From: Formosa algae
GTDB lineage: Bacteria > Bacteroidota > Bacteroidia > Flavobacteriales > Flavobacteriaceae
Assembly: GCF_001439665.1 (NCBI RefSeq)
Contig: NZ_LMAK01000003.1
Location: 1-64,000, forward strand
Direction: 5' to 3'
Length of the DNA: 64,000 nt
Part shown: piece after piece, positions 25,418-35,247 of the stretch
Layout: the number at the start of each line of letters is the position of its first letter
Numbering within the stretch: position 1 is the first letter of the stretch
Program-made: the position numbers and the translations under genes
The notes under the pieces: model-generated
Told to the model about the DNA's origin: nothing
The model's database searches: none
The model's input: only the letters and a program-made list of their open reading frames with translations

Positions 25418-27739
25418 ATGAATAATCTGAACAAATTTTTTATTCTATTAAGCTGTATATTATTACCTATTTTAGGTAACGCACAAGATAAAGACAAACC
25501 TAAAGTAGCATTGGTATTAAGTGGCGGTGGTGCTTTAGGAATTGCACATATTCCGACCCTCCAAAAACTAGACTCCTTAGGTATAGTGCCCGATTTAATA
25601 ATTGGGACAAGTATGGGAAGTATTGTAGGAGCCCTATACTCTATTGGTTATACTGGTGACGAAATTGCAGAGCTTTCTAAAACCACAGATTGGGACGCCT
25701 TATTTGGGGGCAAAGTATCTATAAATAGCGTCAGTAACGAAGAAAAGAGTGAATTTGGCCGTTATTCTTTAGGATTTGAAGTTATTGATAAGAAACCAAA
25801 ACCTGTACTTGCCATATTAAACGATCAAAACTTAAGAGAGTTCTTTAGCGTCATAACATTTCCAGTGTATAATGTTACCGATTTCGATAAATTTCCCATT
25901 CCGTTTAGAGCCATGGCTACAGATATTGTAAATGGGAAACAGGTTGTTATATCTAAAGGTTCTTTAACTTCTGCAATGCGAGCAAGCATGTCTATTCCCG
26001 GTGTTTTTAAACCTGTAGAATACGAAAACACCTTATTAGTAGATGGTGGTGTTTTAAACAATTTCCCTGTAGATATTGCACAACAACTAGGTGCAGATTT
26101 TATTATAGGAAGCGAGGTTAGCGGGGGTTTACAACCTAAGGAAAAATTAAGTAATCTAGAAACGCTTCTTCTTCAAACAGGTATGCTTTCCAGTAACTTG
26201 TTGAGTGAAAAAAATAAACAAGCGTGTGACATATTAATTGATAACGTTCCCAATTTAAAATTTACGCCAGGCGATTTCGATAAGTCTGAAATGATATATG
26301 AACAAGGTAAAAAAGCGGTTTTAGACAATGAAGACAAGTTTAAAGCGCTTGCAGATATGCTAAAACCTTACAAACAACGTAAACACGAAAAACCCGAAAT
26401 TCAAGAATATACAATTTTAGACACCATTGTGTATAAAGGAATTAGCAAAAACAACCTGAGACTAGTACAATGTAGATCGGGTTTAGAAGAGAAAAAAGAA
26501 TATAGTATTGATCAAGCCAGAACACATATAAACAGAATATTAGGCACCAATTTATTTAGCGCCATATATGCAAATCCTATATTGGATAAGGATTATAACG
26601 GACTTGAAATTACAGTTAAAGAAAAGGCACATAATCAAGTTAAGGTTGCAGCCCATTTTGACGATTACAGAGGTGTTGGACTTATATTTAACTATACGGG
26701 ACGAAACATTATTGGAGCTTCTTCTCGTATTCTTACAACGCTTGATATTGCCGAACAACCTAAGTTTAAAATTCAATACCAAAAAATATTTGGAAAAAAT
26801 AAAGACTTCTGGTTTAGATCTGAAATTTTTGGAGAAAAACTAGATCAGGATGTTATTGTGAGTGGAGAAACTGTAGATGAAATGAATTATAAATATCTAC
26901 AATTTGATAATGAAATAAATCGTAACATTCACACACTTAACAGCTATGCCGGTTTAGGAATAGATTATCAATCTACCGTATTAAAACCAGAGGCAGACCC
27001 AGACATTCTAAACAACGTATTTAACCTTGTAAATTATAAATACAGAACCTTAGAAGTATATGGACAATATACTTACAATACCTTGAACGAAGTATTTATC
27101 CCTACGAAAGGCTTAAATATAGAAGCAAAAATAGGACGAACTATTGCAAATGATGTAGAAGCCAGTTTCTACGACAGATCTTTATCGAGTAATCAATCTG
27201 GACGCACAAATGGATTTACTAAATTTAGATTTCATTTAAAAAATGTAGAAACATTTCGTGATAATTTAAGCTTAATTTTAGGTGCTAATATTGGGTTCAC
27301 ATTTTTAGATAAACTAGAAGCAAACGACATCTCTTTTCTAGAATTAGGTTATGGGGCCAACTATTATTTAGGTGGAAATTTACAACGTCCTAGAAAAGAT
27401 GATTTTGTTTTTTACGGGCTTTTAGAAGATGAGTTACCTGTCACTCAATTTATAAGTGCCAATGTCGCATTGCAATACCAATTCCTGAAAAAACTATACC
27501 TTACTCCTCATTTCGATATTGCATCAGTAGGATTTAGTACTTTTAATAACTATACCGAAGATGCCTTTAAACCAAAAGGAGAATGGAAAGACAATATTGA
27601 AACCAGTGAACTAATATCACTAGGCACAAAACTGACTTACAACTCTATGATTGGCCCCATAGGTTTAGACTTTACTTGGGTAAATAGCACAGATAAATTT
27701 AGAGTGTTTTTTGGAATTGGTATTCCTTTAGGACGCTAA
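25418..27739 (+). CDS. Patatin-like phospholipase with C-terminal Omp85-type barrel
   Basis: A 773-residue exported protein from the ATG at 25418; a TTG at 25385 would add 11 residues ahead of the signal peptide, which ends GNAQ. Patatin domain (about 25-310): oxyanion loop SGGGALGIAH, nucleophile elbow GTSMGS, and catalytic Asp in VDGGVLNNFP. A POTRA-like segment (about 330-410) and a long beta-rich region ending FFGIGIPLGR look like a BamA/Omp85-type barrel. The arrangement matches PlpD-type autotransporters, which place a lipase at the outer membrane. Whether it is released or stays anchored is unknown. Confidence 0.9.
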   Translation: MNNLNKFFILLSCILLPILGNAQDKDKPKVALVLSGGGALGIAHIPTLQKLDSLGIVPDLIIGTSMGSIVGALYSIGYTGDEIAELSKTTDWDALFGGKVSINSVSNEEKSEFGRYSLGFEVIDKKPKPVLAILNDQNLREFFSVITFPVYNVTDFDKFPIPFRAMATDIVNGKQVVISKGSLTSAMRASMSIPGVFKPVEYENTLLVDGGVLNNFPVDIAQQLGADFIIGSEVSGGLQPKEKLSNLETLLLQTGMLSSNLLSEKNKQACDILIDNVPNLKFTPGDFDKSEMIYEQGKKAVLDNEDKFKALADMLKPYKQRKHEKPEIQEYTILDTIVYKGISKNNLRLVQCRSGLEEKKEYSIDQARTHINRILGTNLFSAIYANPILDKDYNGLEITVKEKAHNQVKVAAHFDDYRGVGLIFNYTGRNIIGASSRILTTLDIAEQPKFKIQYQKIFGKNKDFWFRSEIFGEKLDQDVIVSGETVDEMNYKYLQFDNEINRNIHTLNSYAGLGIDYQSTVLKPEADPDILNNVFNLVNYKYRTLEVYGQYTYNTLNEVFIPTKGLNIEAKIGRTIANDVEASFYDRSLSSNQSGRTNGFTKFRFHLKNVETFRDNLSLILGANIGFTFLDKLEANDISFLELGYGANYYLGGNLQRPRKDDFVFYGLLEDELPVTQFISANVALQYQFLKKLYLTPHFDIASVGFSTFNNYTEDAFKPKGEWKDNIETSELISLGTKLTYNSMIGPIGLDFTWVNSTDKFRVFFGIGIPLGR

Positions 27740-27768
27740 ATTAAATAGTATATTTTATATAAATAAAA

Positions 27769-28149
27769 CTACAATTCAGATGCTAATGGCACTTCTACAA
27801 TATCAGAAAACAATTCACCATTTGTATTCATACCATTAATAAAGAGTTTAATTTTGTGCCTTGTGGCAATACCGAAACACTTAAATTTGAAGCCACAGCA
27901 CTACCTTTAATATTAAAACCTAACCCTAAAGAATCCCCCTACAACCTCATTCTGTTTTACATCAATTTTAATTTCATTTTTAGTTTCTAAATAAAAATGA
28001 GGCTCTGCTACAGGGTTGTTATTCGCATTAAATAAAGTAATTGTATTTACACCATTAAAAAGATGCGCTTTAGCAATAGGAATACTGTAACAAGATTTTT
28101 CATAGAAGAAGTGTTTGGTTACATAATAGCTGTTAGATGCAAAAGAAGA
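27769..28149 (-). pseudogene. Frameshifted remnant of a large MG2/TonB-plug-type surface protein gene
   Basis: On the minus strand three frames in succession read as one protein: YSIPIAKAHLFNGVNTITLF and following residues (frame open 28149-27916), then DSLGLGFNIKGSAVASNLSV and SVLPQGTK (from 27935), then LFINGMNTNGELFSDIVEVP to a stop at 27769-27771. The first shift falls at a C5 run (27935-27939); one base fewer would restore the frame. The segments resemble the macroglobulin-MG2/TonB-plug surface proteins of flavobacteria. There is no start, signal peptide or plug, so only a fragment survives. Family assignment is from memory and tentative. Confidence 0.6.
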
Positions 28150-28390
28150 TTACAAATTCATAATTCTCAATTTTGCTTCATTTTCAACAAGTCTCAAGAC
28201 TATACCAATTTAACCATTAAAAAACAAAAATCACCTAAAAAACAACACATTACAGCAATATGACTTGTTATTATAACAAAAAAAAGACTTAAATAGAAAA
28301 GACAAACTGATCCTTTCACAACCATTCGAAGCACAAAGAATAAGATATAGAGGAAAAATAAAAGCATTTAAAACTAAGACATGCTATAAA
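28150..28390. other. Non-coding stretch before the tRNA cluster
   Basis: AT-rich sequence upstream of the decayed gene. A plus-strand open frame at 28063-28263 overlaps the remnant antisense and has no coding character. I see no promoter, fold or repeat. Confidence 0.4.
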
Positions 28391-28392
28391 AC

Positions 28393-28425
28393 AAAAAAGC
28401 CTTTATCTTAAGATAAAGGCTTTAG
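28393..28425 (-). terminator. Terminator of the first tRNA-Leu
   Basis: 28396-28423 is a perfect 28-bp palindrome (arms AAAGCCTTTATCTT) followed on the minus strand by a T-run. It begins within a few bases of the tRNA 3' end. Confidence 0.8.
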
Positions 28426-28511
28426 TACAGAAAGCGGGACTTGAACCCGCACGGGCATTACTACCCATTGGATTTTAAGTCCAACGTGTCTACCAATTCC
28501 ACCATTTCTGC
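28426..28511 (-). tRNA. tRNA-Leu (anticodon TAA), copy 1
   Basis: 86 nt with a long variable arm. The acceptor stem is GCAGAAA with TTTCTGT, the discriminator is A, and CCA is not encoded. The anticodon loop CTTAAAA gives TAA, which reads UUA/UUG leucine codons. The T-arm is GCGGGTTCAAGTCCCGC. Confidence 0.95.
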
Positions 28512-28570
28512 ATGGTATATAATTTATTAAAACAATCTCTATAAATACAGAGATTGAAAATAATAATAAA

Positions 28571-28598
28571 AAAGCCTCTATCTTACGATAAAGGCTTT
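28571..28598 (-). terminator. Terminator of the second tRNA-Leu
   Basis: A near copy of the hairpin after tRNA-Leu copy 1, with one mismatched pair in the stem and one changed base by the loop, again followed by a T-run on the minus strand. Confidence 0.75.
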
Positions 28599-28600
28599 AG

Positions 28601-28686
28601 TACTGAAGGCGGGACTTGAACCCGCACGGGCATTACTACCCATTGGATTTTAAGTCCAACGTGTCTACCAATTCCACCACTTCAGC
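28601..28686 (-). tRNA. tRNA-Leu (anticodon TAA), copy 2
   Basis: 86 nt, identical to copy 1 in everything between the acceptor strands (D-arm, anticodon arm, variable arm, T-arm). The acceptor stem differs by two compensated pairs: GCTGAAG with CTTCAGT. It is therefore a tandem duplicate that keeps its pairing. Confidence 0.95.
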
Positions 28687-28723
28687 ATTTGGTATATTTT
28701 CAATAAATTAGAACAGTGTATAG

Positions 28724-28795
28724 AGCGAAAGACGGGATTTGAACCCGCGACCCTCACCTTGGCAAGGTGATGCTCTACCCCTGAGCTACTTTCGC
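28724..28795 (-). tRNA. tRNA-Gly (anticodon GCC)
   Basis: 72 nt. The acceptor stem is GCGAAAG with CTTTCGC, the discriminator is T as is typical for tRNA-Gly, and CCA is not encoded. The anticodon stem-loop CACCTTGCCAAGGTG gives GCC. Confidence 0.95.
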
Positions 28796-28927
28796 GTAGT
28801 GTCTTAATGAACGTAGCAACATAATTGTTGCGGGTGCAAATTTAGGACTTTTCTTGGTATCTCAAAGCTTTTTCATTAAAAAAATTAAATTATTTTTTAA
28901 ATAATTGAAAATCAAGATCAAATTAGT

Positions 28928-31549
28928 TTAATTTTTCACAGTCTTACCTGGTTTTATCAGCATTCTTTTAATTTCATTTAGTTTCATTAGCGCTTCAACA
29001 GGCGTTAAGGTGTCGATATCTGTGTTGATAATTTCGTCTTTTATATTTTCTAAAAGCGGGTCGTCTAAATTAAAAAAACTTAATTGTAAATCGTCTGATA
29101 ATGTTTTAACCTTATCTGTTAACTCTTCACTAGAATGCGATTTTTCTAATTTCTTTAAAATCGTATTCGCACGATGTAAAACTTGCTGTGGCATTCCCGC
29201 CATTTTAGCCACATGTATACCAAAACTATGCTCGCTACCACCTTCAACCAGTTTACGTAAAAACAAGACATTGTCTTTTAATTCTTTTACCGACACATTA
29301 AAATTCTTAATTCGCGGAAACGTTTCTGTCATTTCATTTAACTCATGATAATGCGTGGCAAACAACGTTTTTGCTTTTGCAGGATGTTCATGTAAATATT
29401 CACTAATTGCCCAAGCAATAGAAATCCCATCGTAGGTACTGGTACCGCGTCCAATTTCGTCTAGCAATACCAAACTTCGCTCTGACATATTGTTAAGAAT
29501 AGATGCCGTTTCATTCATCTCGACCATAAATGTAGATTCACCCATCGAGATATTATCACTCGCTCCTACTCTAGTAAATATTTTATCGACTATACCTATT
29601 CTAGCCGATTTAGCAGGCACAAAACTTCCGATTTGAGCTAACAATACAATAAGTGCTGTCTGACGTAAAATAGCAGATTTACCAGACATGTTTGGCCCAG
29701 TAATCATAATAATTTGTTGCGAAGAGCGGTCTAAAAACACATCGTTCGCAATATAAGGTTCGCCAATGGGCAATTGCTTTTCAATTACAGGATGACGTCC
29801 TTCAACAATTTCTAAATCGAATGTATCATCTAAAACAGGATATACATAATTATTATCGGTCGCTAATTGTGCAAATCCGCATAAACAATCTAATTGTCCA
29901 ATTAAAAAGGCATTTTGTTGTACAGGTTTTATATACTGACTCATCCACGATACTAAATCTGCGAATAATTTTTGTTCTATAGCCAGAATACGTTCCTCAG
30001 CACCTAAAATCTTAGCTTCGTATTCCTTTAACTCTTCAGTAATATAGCGCTCTGCACTTACTAAGGTTTGTTTTCTAATCCACTCTTCAGGAACCTTGTC
30101 TTTATGCGTGTTTCTAACTTCTATATAATAACCAAAGACGTTGTTTGAGGCAATCTTTAAAGATGTTATTCCCGTACGTTCGCATTCGCGTTCTAACATG
30201 GCATCTAAATAATTCTTTCCTGAAGTTGATAACCCACGAAGCTCATCCAACTCGGTCGAAAATCCTTCAGCAATGGTATGTCCTTTTAATACGTTTACAG
30301 GTGCTTCTTCATTTAAAGTCTGCTTAATTTTCTCACGCAAGACATCGCAACTCTGTAATTTATCTCCTATAATTTTTAAAGCATCATTTGGAGATTGAGA
30401 CGCTAATGCTTTGATTGGCACTATGGCTTCTAATGAATTTTTAAGCTGAATAACCTCACGCGGACTCACCTTTGTAGTCGCTACCTTTGAAATTAAACGT
30501 TCTAAATCGCCGATGTGTTTTATATGCTGACGTATTTTTTGATGTGTGTCCTTTTCTTTAGTCAGAAAATCAACTACTTCGTGGCGCTGATTAACTTTTT
30601 TCGCATCTTTTAAAGGCAAAGCCAACCACCGTTTTAATAAGCGTCCGCCCATAGGCGAAATGGTTTTATCTATAATATGAAGTAAAGTAACTGCATTATT
30701 ATTGGTAGAATTATACAATTCTAAATTACGCATAGTAAAACGGTCCATCCACACATAATCATCTTCTGCAATGCGCGAAATAGAGGTAATATGCTCTAAT
30801 TTATTATGCTGTGTTTCGCCTAAGTAATGCAATACTGAACCTGAAGCAATAATACCTTCATCTAAATTTTCGACACCAAAACCTTTTAGAGTTCTAGTAT
30901 TAAAATGTTTTAATAACGTTTCATTAGTATAATCGGTTTGGTAAACCCAATCTTCTAAATGAAACACATGATGATCGTCGCCAAAAGCTTCAACAAAAGT
31001 TTTTCGTTTTTGTTTTGAAACTAATATTTCACTCGGATTAAAATTCTGAAGTAACTTATCGATGTATTCTTCGTCTCCTTGCGAGGTTAAAAACTCACCT
31101 GTAGAAATATCTAAAAATGATATTCCGATATTGGTTTTCCCAAAATGCACTGCACACAAAAAGTTGTTCGATTTGGATTTTAAAACCTCATCGTTTAAAG
31201 ACACACCTGGCGTAATTAATTCGGTAACGCCACGTTTTACTATCGTTTTGGTTTGTTTTGGGTCTTCTAACTGGTCGCAAATCGCCACACGCTCGCCTGC
31301 TTTTACTAATTTTGGCAAATACGTATTTATAGAATGATGCGGAAATCCTGCTAATTCTATCTCACTTTCGCTTCCGGCACCACGTTTTGTCAGGGTAATA
31401 TCTAAAATTCCAGCCGTCTTAACTGCGTCTGAACCAAAGGTTTCATAAAAATCGCCAACACGAAATAACAACAAAGCATCGGGATACTTTGCTTTAATCG
31501 CATTATATTGTTTCATTAACGGCGTTTCTTTTTTCGTTTTTTTTGCCAA
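28928..31549 (-). CDS. mutS: DNA mismatch repair protein MutS
   Basis: Recognises mispaired and looped bases and signals to MutL. The 873-residue protein has the mismatch-wedge motif [10 protein letters not shown] (Phe34, Glu36), the lever and clamp regions, and the ATPase domain with Walker [38 protein letters not shown] and [10 protein letters not shown]. The start is TTG (31549-31547), giving [16 protein letters not shown], which is where the family normally begins. No partner mutL is nearby. It is followed on its strand by the tRNA cluster. Confidence 0.97.
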   Translation of the reverse strand: MAKKTKKETPLMKQYNAIKAKYPDALLLFRVGDFYETFGSDAVKTAGILDITLTKRGAGSESEIELAGFPHHSINTYLPKLVKAGERVAICDQLEDPKQTKTIVKRGVTELITPGVSLNDEVLKSKSNNFLCAVHFGKTNIGISFLDISTGEFLTSQGDEEYIDKLLQNFNPSEILVSKQKRKTFVEAFGDDHHVFHLEDWVYQTDYTNETLLKHFNTRTLKGFGVENLDEGIIASGSVLHYLGETQHNKLEHITSISRIAEDDYVWMDRFTMRNLELYNSTNNNAVTLLHIIDKTISPMGGRLLKRWLALPLKDAKKVNQRHEVVDFLTKEKDTHQKIRQHIKHIGDLERLISKVATTKVSPREVIQLKNSLEAIVPIKALASQSPNDALKIIGDKLQSCDVLREKIKQTLNEEAPVNVLKGHTIAEGFSTELDELRGLSTSGKNYLDAMLERECERTGITSLKIASNNVFGYYIEVRNTHKDKVPEEWIRKQTLVSAERYITEELKEYEAKILGAEERILAIEQKLFADLVSWMSQYIKPVQQNAFLIGQLDCLCGFAQLATDNNYVYPVLDDTFDLEIVEGRHPVIEKQLPIGEPYIANDVFLDRSSQQIIMITGPNMSGKSAILRQTALIVLLAQIGSFVPAKSARIGIVDKIFTRVGASDNISMGESTFMVEMNETASILNNMSERSLVLLDEIGRGTSTYDGISIAWAISEYLHEHPAKAKTLFATHYHELNEMTETFPRIKNFNVSVKELKDNVLFLRKLVEGGSEHSFGIHVAKMAGMPQQVLHRANTILKKLEKSHSSEELTDKVKTLSDDLQLSFFNLDDPLLENIKDEIINTDIDTLTPVEALMKLNEIKRMLIKPGKTVKN

Positions 31550-31683
31550 GGGTAAGACGTTTTTTAGTGTTATTTTTGCATTCTAAATAGCGTTGCAATG
31601 TAACCATAATTTGATTTTTTTAAAAATATGAAGGAACCTATTCAGAAAATCAATAGAATTAAAGAATACAGAAATTAAATAGT

Positions 31684-32220
31684 ATGCGTAAATTAAAAAA
31701 TAGCGAATTAGATAGATTGAGTGTTGAAGATTTTAAAGACACTAAGAAAACGCGACTTATTATAGTGCTTGATAATATTAGAAGTTTAAATAATATTGGT
31801 TCGGTATTTAGAACTAGTGACGCTTTTTTAATTGAAAAAATTTACCTCTGTGGCATTACGGCAACACCTCCACATAAAGACATACATAAAACGGCTTTAG
31901 GAAGTACAGATACTGTAGCTTGGGAACATGCAGAACACACTTTAGATGTTGTTGAAAAATTACAAGCTGAACACGTAAAAGTGCTAAGTATTGAACAAGC
32001 TGAACACGCCACCATGCTTGATGAATTCACTCCTAAAGCAAACACCACCTATGCTTTAGTTTTTGGAAACGAAGTAAAAGGTGTCGCGCAAAACGTAGTA
32101 AGCGCAAGTGATATGGTGATTGAAATTCCGCAGTTCGGAACCAAACATTCACTTAATATTTCGGTAAGTGCTGGTGTAGTAATTTGGGATGTATTTAGTA
32201 AGATGAAAGCTTTAAGTTAA
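31684..32220 (+). CDS. SpoU/TrmH-family RNA 2'-O-ribose methyltransferase
   Basis: S-adenosylmethionine-dependent methyltransferase with a trefoil-knot fold, 178 residues. Motif 1 is LDNIRSLNNIGSVFRTSDAF, with the Asn and Arg of the family. Motif 2 is ALVFGNEVKGV and motif 3 is IEIPQFGTKHSLNISVSAGV. The short length without an N-terminal domain resembles TrmH or TrmL tRNA enzymes, but the target nucleotide cannot be told. It converges with the folK fusion, and the two coding regions share the TTAA of their stop codons. Confidence 0.92.
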   Translation: MRKLKNSELDRLSVEDFKDTKKTRLIIVLDNIRSLNNIGSVFRTSDAFLIEKIYLCGITATPPHKDIHKTALGSTDTVAWEHAEHTLDVVEKLQAEHVKVLSIEQAEHATMLDEFTPKANTTYALVFGNEVKGVAQNVVSASDMVIEIPQFGTKHSLNISVSAGVVIWDVFSKMKALS

Positions 32221-33338
32221 GAACAAATTGCTTTTAATACACTTAAATAATCGGCACGATTGGCCACAAAATCCATATCGGAAATATCGATAATTTTAAC
32301 TTTTAATTCGGTCTGATTTTTTAAAAACTCAAGATATCCTAAATTGATTTTATTAAGGTAATCGTCTTCAATTTGCTGTTCGTATTCTCGTCCGCGTTTT
32401 TTAATGTTTTGCTGTAAACGCTCTGTATTTTGGTATAAGTATACATACAAATCGGGTTTCGCAATATCTTTATACATAATGTAAAACAGCTTTCTATAAA
32501 GCTTAAACTCGTCTTCTTGAAGCGTAATTCTAGAAAAAATTAAAGATTTAAATACATCGTAATCGCTTACAATAAAATCTTTAAACAAATCGAGCTGAGA
32601 TAAATCATCTGAAATTTGCTGATAACGGTCTGCCAGAAACGACATTTCTAACGGAAAGGCATATCTTGGGCCATCCTCGTAAAATTTTGGTAAAAACGGA
32701 TTATCGGCGAAACGCTCTAAAACTAATTTGGCATTAAAATCTTCAGACATTTTTGTAGCCAAACTTGTTTTTCCAGCACCAATATTTCCTTCAATAGCGA
32801 TAAAATTTTGATGAGAAAAATTAAAGTTGGTAATCGGGTTTACTAACTTCTGAGCTACCGGTGATAATTCGCTAGAATCTTCACAACCCTCTAATAACAT
32901 CTTTACTGATTCCATTAAAACGGGATGTTCTAATTTCGATGCAATATCGTTTAAAGGCAATAGTACGAATTTGCGTTTTTGCATTTCAGGGTGTGGCACC
33001 TTTAGTAATTCTGTATTTATAATTTCATCTTCAATAAAAATAATATCCAAATCAATAACACGAGCTTCATAACCTGCACCTTCAGTTCGTGTACGTCCCA
33101 ATGCCGTTTCAATGTCTAATAAAGTTTGCATCACTTCATCTGGCTGAAGTTCTGTTTTAACTATCAAGCATGCATTTAAAAAGGGATCACTTTCAAATCC
33201 AAAAGCAGGTGATGTATACACTTTGGACAAATTTTCAACAGCACCAATTAGGTCGAACATACGATTAACAGCCAATTGTAAATTTTGAAATCTGTCGCCT
33301 TTATTGCTTCCTATAGATATGTAAACGTGTTTTGCCAT
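32217..33338 (-). CDS. folK: HPPK / deoxynucleoside kinase fusion
   Basis: A 373-residue fusion. Residues 1-165 are 6-hydroxymethyl-7,8-dihydropterin pyrophosphokinase of folate synthesis: YISIGSNKGDR, GRTRTEGAGYEARVIDLDI with the Mg2+-binding Asp96 and Asp98, then VPHPEMQKRKFVLLPL. Residues 172-373 are a deoxyribonucleoside kinase with P-loop IEGNIGAGKTS (184-191), LERFADNPFLPKFY and the lid region KKRGREYEQQIEDDYL, which phosphorylates salvaged deoxynucleosides. The join has no stop and the open frame is clean. Such fusions occur in other flavobacteria. The preferred deoxynucleoside is unknown. Confidence 0.92.
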   Translation of the reverse strand: MAKHVYISIGSNKGDRFQNLQLAVNRMFDLIGAVENLSKVYTSPAFGFESDPFLNACLIVKTELQPDEVMQTLLDIETALGRTRTEGAGYEARVIDLDIIFIEDEIINTELLKVPHPEMQKRKFVLLPLNDIASKLEHPVLMESVKMLLEGCEDSSELSPVAQKLVNPITNFNFSHQNFIAIEGNIGAGKTSLATKMSEDFNAKLVLERFADNPFLPKFYEDGPRYAFPLEMSFLADRYQQISDDLSQLDLFKDFIVSDYDVFKSLIFSRITLQEDEFKLYRKLFYIMYKDIAKPDLYVYLYQNTERLQQNIKKRGREYEQQIEDDYLNKINLGYLEFLKNQTELKVKIIDISDMDFVANRADYLSVLKAICS

Positions 33339-33497
33339 GAACTAAAATATGGGCAAATTAAAGAAAAGTAATTTACTTAGAGGGCCATTTTTACATTAAA
33401 GAGGGATAAAAATTTAACTCTCAAAACCCGAGAGTTTTAAATATGAAAATGTGATTTTAAAATTAAATATGTAGGTTTGTTTTTGAATTTTACATCT

Positions 33498-34202
33498 ATG
33501 GATAAGAAGAATCTCTTTCTAGCACATCGTATCTACCTATTACTAGGCGCTTTATTTATGACCTCTTTAGTGGTATCGAATCTTATTTTTCAAAAATTCT
33601 TTTATTGGTATCCGTTCAACATCACCATATTTGGCGCCAACCTATTTGAAGTTTCAGTAGGTATACTTCCGTACCCTATTACGTTTTTAATAACTGACTT
33701 AATTAGTGAAATTTATGGTAAAAAAGCGGCTAATCAAATTGTAGTAACCGGAATATTTGCTTCTGTATTTTCTATGGCAATAATTTATCTCTCAGATGCT
33801 GTTCCGGCAACATCTTGGTCGCCTGTAAACGATGCTAAATTTACAAGTGTTTTTGGAAGTACAGTTATTGCTGTTTTAGCAAGTATGATGGCATATTTAT
33901 TTGCTCAATTTATAGATATTCAGATTTATCACTACTGGAAAACGCTCACTAAAGGGAAACATTTGTGGTTACGCAACAATTTTTCCACTTTTTTATCACA
34001 ATTTATCGACACATTGACTGTTTTATTGCTACTTTGTTTTTTTGGTAAACTAGAATGGACTAAATTTGCCGGGTTATTAATCAGCGGATTTTTATTTAAA
34101 GTCTTAATGGCTTTATTTGATACTCCGTTTTTATATTTAGGCGTTTATCTATTTAGAAGGCGTTTCAATCTAAAAGTAAACGAAGAAATACAACTAATCT
34201 AG
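33498..34202 (+). CDS. Queuosine precursor transporter (YhhQ/VUT family)
   Basis: Inner-membrane protein of 234 residues with about six helices, related to YhhQ, which imports preQ0/preQ1 for queuosine tRNA modification. Family features are LVVSNLIFQKFF, PITFLITDLISEIYGKKAAN and FSTFLSQFIDTLTVLLLL. I use the ATG at 33498; a TTG at 33477 would lie inside the -7 box TAGGTTTG (33472-33479). The resulting leader is about 15 nt, too short for a preQ1 riboswitch. Confidence 0.88.
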   Translation: MDKKNLFLAHRIYLLLGALFMTSLVVSNLIFQKFFYWYPFNITIFGANLFEVSVGILPYPITFLITDLISEIYGKKAANQIVVTGIFASVFSMAIIYLSDAVPATSWSPVNDAKFTSVFGSTVIAVLASMMAYLFAQFIDIQIYHYWKTLTKGKHLWLRNNFSTFLSQFIDTLTVLLLLCFFGKLEWTKFAGLLISGFLFKVLMALFDTPFLYLGVYLFRRRFNLKVNEEIQLI

Positions 34203-34342
34203 CACTTAGCACCTGCCTTTTTACTCTGTATTTATGTAAATTCAGCTTAATTCTTCATTTTTAACGAATTAAGTGTAAATATATTTGGATTTATTAAAAA
34301 TAAGTTTACATTGATAGATACGCACAAAACAAAAACAGATAC

Positions 34343-35206
34343 ATGAGGCAATTAAAGATTACAAAACAAGTAACGAACAGGGAATCTAAATCGTTAGACA
34401 AGTACTTACAAGATATTAGTAAGATGCCATTAATTACTGCCGAAGAGGAGGTTGAATTGGCACAACGCATACGAGAAGGAGACCAAGTGGCCTTAGATAA
34501 GTTAACAACTTCTAATTTACGATTTGTAGTTTCTGTTGCTAAGCAATACCAAAACCAAGGATTAACTTTACCGGATTTAATTAATGAAGGTAATGCTGGT
34601 TTAGTAAAGGCAGCAAAACGTTTTGATGAAACACGTGGTTTTAAGTTTATTTCTTATGCTGTATGGTGGATTCGTCAGGCTATTTTACAAGCACTAGCAG
34701 AACAATCTAGAATTGTAAGATTACCATTAAATAAAATTGGTTCGATTAATAAAATTAATAAAGCATATTCTTTTCTTGAACAATCTCACGAACGTCCGCC
34801 AAGTGCAGATGAGATTGCTAACGAATTGGATATGACTGTAAGTGAAGTAAAACAGTCTCTTAAAAATTCTGGACGTCACCTATCAATGGATGCGCCATTA
34901 AAAGAAGGAGAAACCTCTAGCTTATATGATGTTGTAAAGTCTGGTGAATCGCCAAACCCTGACAACAATTTAATGTATGAATCGTTAAACTTAGAAATTA
35001 ACAGAGCTTTAGACACCCTATCTCCAAGAGAAAGTGATGTATTACGTTTGTTTTTTGGACTAAGTAATGAAGCTCCAATGAGTTTAGATGAAATTGGAGA
35101 AACATTTGATTTAACACGTGAACGTGTAAGACAAATAAAAGAAAAAGGAATTAGACGTTTACGCCACAGTTCTAAAAACAAAATATTAAAAACATATTTA
35201 GGATAA
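34343..35206 (+). CDS. rpoD: Primary sigma-70 factor RpoD
   Basis: Housekeeping sigma factor of 287 residues, the short form found in Bacteroidota. It lacks region 1.1 and the large non-conserved insert. Region 1.2 starts at [18 protein letters not shown]. Region 2 has [36 protein letters not shown] and [13 protein letters not shown]. Region 3 has [12 protein letters not shown]. Region 4 has [20 protein letters not shown]. The unusual -7 box TAnnTTTG is a property of this group. Its own -7 candidate TATATTTG lies at 34280-34287. rpsU follows 41 bp downstream. Confidence 0.95.
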   Translation: MRQLKITKQVTNRESKSLDKYLQDISKMPLITAEEEVELAQRIREGDQVALDKLTTSNLRFVVSVAKQYQNQGLTLPDLINEGNAGLVKAAKRFDETRGFKFISYAVWWIRQAILQALAEQSRIVRLPLNKIGSINKINKAYSFLEQSHERPPSADEIANELDMTVSEVKQSLKNSGRHLSMDAPLKEGETSSLYDVVKSGESPNPDNNLMYESLNLEINRALDTLSPRESDVLRLFFGLSNEAPMSLDEIGETFDLTRERVRQIKEKGIRRLRHSSKNKILKTYLG

Positions 35207-35247
35207 TCCTAAATCTTAGAATAATTAATTACTAAAATCAGAATTTA

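Larger units (their letters stand above)
28391..28686 (-). repeat. Tandem duplication of a tRNA-Leu/terminator unit
   Basis: Two units, 28393-28511 and 28571-28686, each consist of tRNA-Leu(TAA) plus a nearly identical terminator hairpin, with an unrelated spacer of about 60 bp between them. Confidence 0.85.

Noticed and set aside
28063-28263. Plus-strand open frame of 66 codons
   Set aside because: It lies antisense to the decayed minus-strand gene, has no homology I recognise and no coding character.
28391-28795. tRNA cluster as an integration site
   Set aside because: No integrase and no partial tRNA copy flanking foreign DNA; the repeat is a complete tandem tRNA duplication.
33339-33497. 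Possible preQ1 riboswitch upstream of the queuosine-precursor transporter
   Set aside because: No stem with the required CCUCU/A-rich tail arrangement is present, and the likely transcription start leaves a leader of about 15 nt.
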